From contig JAPYQE010000208.1 in NCBI GenBank assembly GCA_029941315.1, positions 1-10,994 of the forward strand: a DNA stretch of 10,994 bases, read 5' to 3'. Shown one piece after another: positions 7,601 through 10,994 of this stretch (position 1 is its first letter; each line of letters starts with the position of its first letter). Both the position numbers and the translations under genes were made by a program. The notes under the pieces are model-generated. The model searched no databases. It was not told where the DNA came from and saw nothing but the letters and a program-made list of their open reading frames with translations. The DNA comes from GCA-2724215 sp015660315 (lineage in GTDB: Bacteria; Latescibacterota; UBA2968; UBA8231).

Positions 7601-8043
7601 TACCGTTGCTTTCTAGCGTGCTGGGACCAATCTCTGGTTATGTTACGATTGCCGTAGCGTTAGTCTTACTGTTTTCTAGTGTGGATCGTCTTACCGACGG
7701 CTGGACTCGCCGCCGCAGTCTGGGGGCGGTACTGATGCTTCTTTTGGGGCTGATTAATGGGGTGATGGGTAGCGATACTGGCACGGAGATTCTGCTGCGG
7801 AGTGTAGTGATTGGTCCATTAGTCTTAGGACTTTATGTGGGTTTGCTACGTTTTCAACTACAGCTGGTGCTGATTGCTATGGCAACTTCGTTGGTTTTAG
7901 CACAGATACAACAGGTCGTGCTTAACCCCTATCCGGGTGCTTGGCTTGGTGCTGTCCTGTCGGGTCTAGTCGGTGGGCTTATGGCCTGGTGGACAAGCCG
8001 TATATGGAGCCAAGCTATTGCTAGCAGTGAGGCTGGCTCCTGA
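4687..8043 (+). CDS. Large CPBP (Abi) intramembrane protease with duplicated, degenerate second half
   Basis: The start is ATG 4687, with AGGAGG 5 bases upstream, giving 1118 residues; an in-frame TTG at 4666 is rejected. After an N-terminal membrane segment (about 6-29) comes an extracytoplasmic PepSY-like region (about 35-225), then a membrane bundle carrying the CPBP glutamic protease motifs: E423-E424-x3-R428 (WEECLFR), F-G-A-G-H464, and H502-x3-D506. A cytoplasmic linker rich in Pro/Ala follows (about 555-590), then one membrane segment (about 592-608), a second PepSY-like region (about 618-815) and a second membrane bundle (about 826-1105). The second half repeats the order of the first, for example HFVEVPEAFQRRY against YIHVPEEWSRQER, but no EExxxR, FxxxH or HxxxD motif remains. 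CPBP proteins process membrane substrates or give bacteriocin self-immunity; the substrate here is unknown. Confidence 0.85.
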   Translation: MLRKPGFWLLFVLCSSVCIGLTLRYFAAAFPLVALDLRMDREQALSQAAELARNNGWGPATFGQAASFELDQQTQHFVELEAGGNEAFGAMLAGDLYAPYKWVVRHFQQNEIHEVRIYFTPTGVFYGFAEQFPEDEAGPALDNDAALAIAEAAASGSFGIDLDVYERVEASEEIRPGGRVDHTFVYERPEPQVGEGQYRLRLNVAGERLSGLVHFVEVPEAFQRRYTEMRSANDTIAAGGSIVMVLVYILGSVIGLFFLLRQRWVIWRAALCWGLIVGGLQALDVLNGLPLSWMYYDTALTETMHIIQQLMSALLGFVGMTLLLTFSFMAAESLSRRAFPHHVQLWRLWSTDAGASVEILGRTVGGYLLVGIMFAFVVGFYFLNSHLLGWWNPSEALFAPDVLAVYFPWFTSIARSLQAGFWEECLFRAVPLAGAALLGQRFGRRSLWIGAAFLLQIIVFGAGHANYPAQPAYARVVELIIPSAVFGGLYLAYGLLPAIVMHFAYDVVWFALPLFVSTAPGLWLDRSLVVLLALTPLWIVLFCRWRSGAWGVVPAALFNRAWTPPEAAVIVPDAAPVTRTTVGTGKLKERARVVLFVGGVIGLGLWWYTTPFTSLAPPLKLSRSEAQTRADAALVERQIELSAPWRVSSTVRQNQDQGHIYIWREGGREAYAQLLGNYLSPPYWKVRYARFDEETEVAERAEEYHVIIGADGQIVEVRHQLPEGRPGATLEEPQARALAQQVLSERFALEAEQLEEISAKPHKRPARRDWTFTFRDSLNYPLPTGEARLSVVIAGDEVVSTGRYIHVPEEWSRQERERTSFLQMLNMPAMVVVILGALAFIVGAIVSWSRGRFVVPTFLRFFILLGVAGLLAMLNSWPNTEYNYTTSEPLTHQIPMAIVGGILGALVLGGVLALLAGFAHVWQRPAARGETPSVVTGIALGTLVAGIMSVLDYMTPSMVSFWPGYGGTTHYLPLLSSVLGPISGYVTIAVALVLLFSSVDRLTDGWTRRRSLGAVLMLLLGLINGVMGSDTGTEILLRSVVIGPLVLGLYVGLLRFQLQLVLIAMATSLVLAQIQQVVLNPYPGAWLGAVLSGLVGGLMAWWTSRIWSQAIASSEAGS

Positions 8044-8048
8044 GCGGA

Positions 8049-8144
8049 TTAAGTGGTTATATTTTTTTGCACGCGTTTGGCCAGGCGGGCGGCCTCAATC
8101 ACGCGTAGTTTATGGGCATCGTTGGCGATTTGCTCATGCTCAAC
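8049..8144 (-). pseudogene. 3' remnant of an unidentified gene
   Basis: Tail-to-tail with the CPBP gene, 5 bases past its stop, the minus strand reads 31 sense codons, VEHEQIANDAHKLRVIEAAR followed by LAKRVQKNITT, then TAA. The composition (charged helix, GC-rich third positions) is that of real coding sequence, but a TAG at 8147-8145 closes the frame directly upstream and no start codon with a ribosome site is present. It is probably the C-terminal end of a gene whose body was lost. The break lies next to TAAGTGGACCAAAACA, which looks like an insertion-sequence end, though I cannot assign it. The family is not recognised. Confidence 0.5.
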
Positions 8145-8218
8145 CTAAGTGGACCAAAACAAGTGATCCGGTCAGTGCGTTTTGCTGATCTACATGTGAT
8201 TGAGTTGCTACATATAAA

Positions 8219-8265
8219 GAGCAGGCCCTGAAGCACTTAGGAAAATTGCGCTTCAGGGCCTGCTC
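8219..8265 (-). terminator. Strong hairpin, probable terminator of the tRNA-Asp locus
   Basis: GAGCAGGCCCTGAAGC at 8219-8234 pairs perfectly with GCTTCAGGGCCTGCTC at 8250-8265 (16 bp, 15-base loop). On the minus strand it follows the tRNA 3' end by 3 bases and is followed by TTTATAT, a weak U-tract. It may also serve as a two-way stop for the convergent CPBP gene. Confidence 0.65.
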
Positions 8266-8268
8266 AAA

Positions 8269-8318
8269 TGGCGGGAGCGACGGGACTCGAACTCGCGACC
8301 TACGGCGTGACAGGCCGA
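8269..8318 (-). pseudogene. 3' half of a tRNA-Asp (GTC) gene; probable integration-site remnant
   Basis: On the minus strand the sequence reads an anticodon stem-loop CGGC-CTGTCAC-GCCG with anticodon GTC (8311-8309), a variable region AGGTC, a T-arm containing GTTCGAGTCCC, the acceptor strand CGCTCCC, a discriminator G and an encoded CCA (8271-8269). This is tRNA-Asp. The 5' half is missing: upstream of the anticodon stem the sequence becomes AT-rich and contains no D-arm and no GGGAGCG to pair with the acceptor strand. One T-stem position is also mismatched (A opposite C). It therefore cannot give a working tRNA. Tyrosine recombinases commonly use the anticodon loop to 3' end of tRNA genes, so this fits a displaced 3' fragment left at one end of an integration. 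Confidence 0.75.
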
Positions 8319-8342
8319 GTTTCATTCTGTAAAAAACAACAA

Positions 8343-8358
8343 GTTACATATATGTAAC
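8343..8358. repeat. Perfect 16-base palindrome
   Basis: GTTACATATATGTAAC is fully self-complementary with no spacer. It lies 25 bases to the right of the tRNA-Asp break. It may be a binding site for a dimeric regulator or recombinase accessory protein, but nothing else supports this. Confidence 0.5.
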
Positions 8359-8490
8359 CCCTATTGAACCCATACCCTTAAGTCTTTGTGCTGACGGATG
8401 ATAAGGGGCAATCACGCGAAAATCAAGTCATTCATCCTTTGGGTTTGATACCCCGCTGCTTGCAGTGCAAATTGGCGTGTAGCCGACCAG

Positions 8491-8516
8491 CTACCCCGTG
8501 GCTTGCCGCGGGGTAG
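8491..8516. repeat. REP-like hairpin
   Basis: CTACCCCGTGG (8491-8501) pairs with CCGCGGGGTAG (8506-8516) through a CTTG loop, with one G-T wobble. The short GC-rich stem, the near-palindromic loop and the GTAG ends resemble REP elements mobilised by RAYT transposases. Only one copy is in the window, so repetitiveness is not shown. Confidence 0.5.
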
Positions 8517-8603
8517 TTCATTCACCACGCGTTTTTTAAACAAATAGCTAGAAATTGGTACAGATGCGTTTTTATCGTTAAAATGTCATATATATCAATC
8601 TGG

Positions 8604-8665
8604 TTGTAAATAAAACTTGACATAAAGAACGCTTTGTTTATCTTTAAGTCAAGTTAACATTACAA
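8604..8665 (+). promoter_or_regulatory. Promoter with large dyad upstream of the membrane protein/XRE pair
   Basis: A TTGACA (-35) at 8617-8622 and TATCTT (-10) at 8639-8644, 16 bases apart, form a good promoter. They sit inside a symmetric dyad: AACTTGACATAAAG (8614-8627) opposite CTTTAAGTCAAGTT (8642-8655) with one mismatch, and outside these TTGTAA (8604-8609) opposite TTACAA (8660-8665) at the same 4-base offset. A dimeric repressor bound here would cover the promoter. The XRE protein encoded by the second gene is the obvious candidate for autoregulation (inference). Confidence 0.65.
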
Positions 8666-8698
8666 ATTGACAAGGATAATAGACCAGTGGAGCAGATA

Positions 8699-9109
8699 AT
8701 GACCGATACAAGGGATTGGGAAGTTCGCACTAAAAAAAACTCGCTTCGTCTTTTATATTGGACAGGCGGTTGGACCGTGACCATGGCGGTGGCTGCATTT
8801 GGCCCTCGATTCATATGGGATTTCAATACTCTTTTAACCATTATCACACTGCTCATCAATTTGGCGATTGGCTTTGGCATGATTATGGCGAATAAACGGC
8901 ACTTGCAAGGACTGGATGAATTGCAGCAAAAAATCCAACTGGAGGCTACGGCACTATCAATGGGTGTTGGATTAGTGGTTGGCCTTAGTTATGAATTACT
9001 TGAAGACGTACACCTCATTACGTTTCAGCCAGAAATTCCACACCTTATCATTTTGATGGGCCTTACCTACCTTGCCGGAATGATCGCTGGCTACAGACGC
9101 TACCGATGA
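8699..9109 (+). CDS. Small four-helix membrane protein, partner of XRE regulator
   Basis: I choose ATG 8699 because GGAG (8689-8692) lies 6 bases upstream; an in-frame GTG at 8687 is possible but less well placed. The 136-residue protein has four predicted membrane segments at about 16-35, 42-64, 83-101 and 113-131, with a polar, probably cytoplasmic loop (ANKRHLQGLDELQQKIQLE, about 64-82) and a basic end (GYRRYR). I do not recognise a catalytic motif. Small membrane proteins of this layout are often found immediately before a short XRE regulator in Gram-negative genomes, but no function is established. Its stop overlaps the start of the regulator (ATGA at 9106-9109), so the two are translationally coupled. 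Transcription probably starts at the dyad-containing promoter near 8640. Confidence 0.75.
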   Translation: MTDTRDWEVRTKKNSLRLLYWTGGWTVTMAVAAFGPRFIWDFNTLLTIITLLINLAIGFGMIMANKRHLQGLDELQQKIQLEATALSMGVGLVVGLSYELLEDVHLITFQPEIPHLIILMGLTYLAGMIAGYRRYR

Positions 9110-9306
9110 GAAATCGCCTAAAAGTACTTCGTGCAGAACGAGATTGGACCCAGGCTCAACTGGCCGCTGCGCTAGAGGTTTCACGGCAGACGATCAATGC
9201 CATTGAGACCGGCAAATTTGATCCCAGTTTGCCGCTGGCGTTCAAAGCCGCTCGGCTATTTGACTTGACGATAGAAGAGATATTTCAAGACGAGGCAGCG
9301 TCTTGA
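9106..9306 (+). CDS. XRE/Cro-type helix-turn-helix regulator
   Basis: The 66-residue protein is a bare helix-turn-helix domain. It shows LRAERDWTQAQLA (8-20), the turn AALEVS (21-26), the recognition helix SRQTINAIE (26-34) and the usual end helices up to LTIEEIFQDE. This is the short YozG-like form of XRE proteins, without a sensor or dimerisation domain. It begins inside the stop codon of the membrane protein gene. Regulators of this type usually repress their own operon, and the dyad at 8604-8665 is the natural target to test. The likely logic is that the membrane protein modifies or antagonises the regulator, or that the regulator simply sets its level. This is inferred from the layout, not from known biochemistry of this pair. 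Confidence 0.88.
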   Translation: MRNRLKVLRAERDWTQAQLAAALEVSRQTINAIETGKFDPSLPLAFKAARLFDLTIEEIFQDEAAS

Positions 9307-9330
9307 TACGGTCGAATAAAATAAAAAGTA

Positions 9331-9783
9331 GCACAGCTGGAGCGGCTTTGTCGCTAGGGGCTGCGTCCTCCGCTGGCGGGGGGTCGGCTGCGCTTGATCG
9401 ACGCGAAACATCTGACGTTTCGTCTTAAAACGCCCTGGTCAGATGGGACGACCCACCTGGTTTTGTCTCCGTTGGAATTAATCGAGAAGTTGGCTGCGCT
9501 GGTTCCTCCGCCCCGGCTCAACCTGGTGCGTTATCACGGCATCCTGGCGCCCAATGCCGGTTTTCGTCGTTTGGTTGTGCCGGGTAGTTCGGTGTCTCCG
9601 GGCGCGTCATCGGTGGGGGTCTCTACCGTTTCCCGCTCTCGTCGCCGGCTGGGTTGGGCGGCTTTATTGGCGCGGGTCTTTGCCGTGGATGTGACGCTTT
9701 GTACGACCTGTGGTGGTCGGCTTCGTCTGGTTGCGGTGCTGAGCGATCCTGCTTCGATACGCAGCTATCTGGGGTTGGTTTAG
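9331..9783 (+). pseudogene. IS91-family transposase, C-terminal fragment with a nonsense codon
   Basis: From 9331 the frame reads AQLERLCR, then TAG (9355-9357), then GLRPPLAGGRLRLIDAK and on through FRLKTPWSDGTTHLVLSPLE, LAALVPPPRLNLVRYHGILA, PNAGFR and a C-terminal CTTCGG zinc-binding motif. IS91-type transposases carry LCRY-xx-RPPLA at this point, so the TAG replaces the tyrosine codon. The open part begins at TTG 9394 only as an artefact. These proteins are Y2/HUH rolling-circle transposases, and the catalytic half is missing here. The residues after RRLGWAALLARVF match the usual C-terminal domain. It is a dead gene fragment. Confidence 0.85.
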
Positions 9784-9878
9784 CGGCCGATCCTCCGGCG
9801 ATGGCAGTGGCTCGTCCTCCTCCACAGCGCGAGTTGGACCTGGTTTTTTGAGGTAGGCTATTCCGTTGTTCCCGTCCG

Positions 9879-9902
9879 CCGATCGTTGCGCGAAGCGATC
9901 GG
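9879..9902. repeat. Hairpin inside the IS91 3' non-coding region
   Basis: CCGATCG (9879-9885) pairs with CGATCGG (9896-9902); two further weak pairs are possible. It lies about 95 bases after the transposase stop and 210 bases before the ori-like end. It could be part of the replication-origin structure or a terminator stem without a T-tract. Confidence 0.4.
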
Positions 9903-10095
9903 AAGGGCACCTCTGTGTCTGCCCGGTAGCACCCCATCGGGTTTAACACGTTACCCGCGGTCCAGATCCGGGTTTTGGACCTCAGTTCCGGCATTCCAAC
10001 GGCTCCAACGGTCTTCCACTAAGCCTCAATGCCCACCCCACCTACACGTGCTCTATGGCCGATGTCTGGGTGCCAGAATAATTTGGAAAAGGGCT

Positions 10096-10114
10096 TTTAA
10101 ATTTCCCATACTTG
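10096..10114 (+). other. Possible oriIS-like end of the IS91 remnant with CTTG target
   Basis: TTTAAATTTCCCATA (10096-10110) is followed by CTTG. From memory, the ori end of IS91/ISCR elements contains GAACTTCCTATAC, which agrees at about 10 positions when aligned without gaps. CTTG is a known IS91 target tetranucleotide at that end. The distance and orientation from the transposase stop are right. The exact boundary is an inference. Confidence 0.4.
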
Positions 10115-10256
10115 CGCGGCCGGCATGAAATCGCGCCTTCAAGAGTGTGGCCGCCTGATGTCCCGTCTGCAACAATATCTATATGCTGCGATATAGCAGC
10201 GGTCTGAATTAGTGTAATACAATTCGGTGATTCTTAGATCATCTGATTTACAAAGA
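10115..10256. other. Short gene-free region between the IS91 end and the antitoxin gene
   Basis: No gene is seen. It contains weak inverted repeats, such as GCTGC-GATATA-GCAGC near 10184-10199, just beyond the 3' end of the minus-strand antitoxin gene. None has a convincing terminator T-tract. Confidence 0.4.
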
Positions 10257-10589
10257 TCAAACCATGCTTTTCTGGGGCTCTAATCGCACCCGAAATCCTA
10301 GACCCGATACAATGGCTAACAGCTTATCTAATCTAGGTTGGCTCTTACTCGATAACACCCTATATAAATGTTCTCTATTGAGTCCTGCGCGTTGAGATAG
10401 GGCGCCGATGCCGCCTTGGGCTTTAGCCACATCTTTCAACGCCAATAGAAGAGAATCCGTCTTCCCGGTTTTTTCATAGTCTTCCAGGGCAGTCTCCAAA
10501 TATGCCTGGGCCTCTAGCGGATCCTTGAGCGATTCAATCAATCGCCCTTCATAGCTTGCCGTTAATTGCTCGATTTTCTTCTTAGTCAT
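10257..10589 (-). CDS. HigA-like antitoxin (HI1420 type)
   Basis: The 110-residue protein matches the addiction-module antidote family related to H. influenzae HI1420. It shows RLIESLKDPLEAQAYLETAL (16-35), LLLALKDVAKAQGG (47-60), then a helix-turn-helix at about 61-80 (IGALSQRAGLNREHLYRVLS), and LDKLLAIVSGLGFRVRL (87-103). In the family this protein binds and neutralises the toxin and represses the operon. The start ATG 10589 is 1 base after the toxin stop (TGA-C-ATG), with GAGGAG as ribosome site within the toxin 3' end. The toxin-first order is normal for this type. The antitoxin is intact, whereas its toxin partner is frameshifted. Confidence 0.9.
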   Translation of the reverse strand: MTKKKIEQLTASYEGRLIESLKDPLEAQAYLETALEDYEKTGKTDSLLLALKDVAKAQGGIGALSQRAGLNREHLYRVLSSKSQPRLDKLLAIVSGLGFRVRLEPQKSMV

Positions 10590-10590
10590 G

Positions 10591-10916
10591 TCAGCTCCTC
10601 AGCCCCTGCCAGTATTCTTTAGCCCTACGGATATCTCTATTTTGTGAGCGTTTTGAACCTCCGCATAAGAGAATGATGATTGTGCCGTCCCATTCTGCGA
10701 AGTAGATGCGATAGCCAGGGCTATAGTGAACTCGCAATTCGTAGACATCGTCGCCCAGAGATTTAGAATCGCCAAAGTTTCCCATCCTTACGCGGTTAAG
10801 GCGCGTGCGGATAATCGCTCTTGTTTTCGTGTCCGTAATGGATTGGAGCATTCCTCAAAGGGCTCTTTACCCGTGGGGGCAATGTAGTTGCGTATGTCTC
10901 TGGGCCGGACGGGCAT
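10591..10916 (-). pseudogene. HigB/RelE-like toxin (HI1419, Gp49 type) with one-base frameshift
   Basis: The downstream frame (from ATG 10851) reads RTRLNRVRMGNFGDSKSLGD, ELRVHYSPGYRIYF, then ILLCGGSKRSQNRDI. These are the landmarks of the Gp49-like RelE/HigB mRNA-interferase family. The N-terminus is in another frame: from ATG 10916 the sequence reads MPVRPRDIRNYIAPTGKEPF then EE (22 codons), continuing into nonsense. Family members have PFxEWLxSLxD at this point, and adding one G to the TG at 10850-10849 gives EEWLQSITDTKTR and a 108-residue protein of normal length. The gene is thus inactivated, or the base was lost in sequencing. ATG 10851 alone would give a protein lacking the first strand and helix. 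No ribosome site is visible before ATG 10916. Confidence 0.8.
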
Positions 10917-10919
10917 GTA

Positions 10920-10947
10920 TTAAATGTAGCAAAAATGCTACGATCAA
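10920..10947 (-). promoter_or_regulatory. Probable promoter/operator of the toxin-antitoxin pair
   Basis: A perfect inverted repeat GTAGCA-AAAA-TGCTAC lies at 10926-10941, 10 bases upstream of toxin ATG 10916. On the minus strand TTGATC and TTTAAT lie 17 bases apart on either side of the repeat, so a repressor bound here would sit in the promoter spacer. Type II antitoxins usually autorepress this way. The -10 box is so close to the ATG that the transcript would be almost leaderless. Confidence 0.45.
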
Positions 10948-10978
10948 AAAGACCTCTCATCACTAGTGGATCAGAAAA

Positions 10979-10994
10979 GAGGAGTCATGCCACC
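10979..10994 (+). other. Possible start of a divergent gene cut by the window edge
   Basis: GAGGAG (10979-10984) precedes ATG 10987 by 2 bases, and the sequence ends after two codons and two bases. The spacing is short and there is too little sequence to support a gene, so this is only a hint. Confidence 0.2.

Larger units (their letters stand above)
8319..8603. other. Gene-free region with palindromes
   Basis: No open frame with a ribosome site was found between the tRNA remnant and the promoter of the membrane protein gene. It holds a perfect 16-base palindrome (8343-8358) and a REP-like hairpin (8491-8516), which are listed separately. A T-run follows the latter at 8532-8537. Confidence 0.6.
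9329..10110 (+). mobile_element. IS91-family element remnant, left end missing
   Basis: Homology to IS91-type transposases starts abruptly at about 9329, 23 bases past the XRE stop, where AT-rich sequence turns GC-rich. The N-terminal part of the gene, with the HUH and two-tyrosine motifs, and the left (ter) end are absent. Downstream of the gene about 330 non-coding bases end in an ori-like sequence next to CTTG, the target tetranucleotide of IS91. The element cannot move on its own. Confidence 0.65.

Noticed and set aside
8269..8318. Functional tRNA-Asp gene
   Set aside because: There is no D-arm and no 5' acceptor strand within reach, and the stems carry mismatches; only the 3' half is present.
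9886..10128. Plus-strand open frame after the IS91 gene
   Set aside because: It falls in the non-coding 3' region of the IS element, crosses the putative ori end and has no recognisable product.

Overview
The window looks like an accessory stretch of a gammaproteobacterial chromosome, probably an environmental or marine species. This is an inference from gene content, canonical Shine-Dalgarno sites, mid-range GC and family types; no ribosomal or other phylogenetic marker is present.

Positions 1-3760 are all on the minus strand and hold small enzyme-like or stand-alone genes: a SnoaL/NTF2-like protein cut by the window edge, a GFA/CENP-V zinc protein, an exported lipocalin-like protein of unknown function, and a two-gene unit in which a DUF3237 protein (TTG start) is followed after 18 bases by an amidase-signature hydrolase with its whole Lys-Ser-Ser triad. 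Between the GFA and lipocalin-like genes lies a repeat block: two 23-bp direct repeats around a perfect 15-bp inverted repeat. Positions 3791-4209 hold no convincing gene, but contain a perfect 21-bp-stem hairpin.

On the plus strand, a small unknown gene (4230-4532) has its strong ribosome binding site in front of an ATG in a different frame. It is followed by a large membrane protein (4687-8043). This is a CPBP/Abi intramembrane protease in its first half; the second half looks like a duplicated copy that has lost the protease motifs. The protein seems to be built as twice (extracytoplasmic PepSY-like domain plus membrane bundle).

From 8044 the sequence turns into mobile-DNA territory. There is the 3' remnant of a minus-strand gene, a strong hairpin, and the 3' half of a tRNA-Asp(GTC) gene whose 5' half is missing. 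This is what the displaced end of a tRNA-targeted integration would look like, so the DNA to the right of about 8318 may belong to an integrated element. That right-hand DNA holds several palindromes, a small 4-TM membrane protein translationally coupled to an XRE-type regulator behind a promoter with a large dyad, a decayed 3' part of an IS91-family transposase with a plausible ori-like end, and a HigBA-like (HI1419/HI1420-type) toxin-antitoxin pair whose toxin carries a one-base frameshift.

Three lesions (the frame conflict at 4210/4230, the nonsense codon in the IS91 gene and the toxin frameshift) show either a decaying accessory region or some base-level sequence errors. The most unusual items are the duplicated CPBP protein, the tRNA-Asp remnant boundary, the dyad-controlled membrane/XRE pair and the perfect hairpins without an assigned role.
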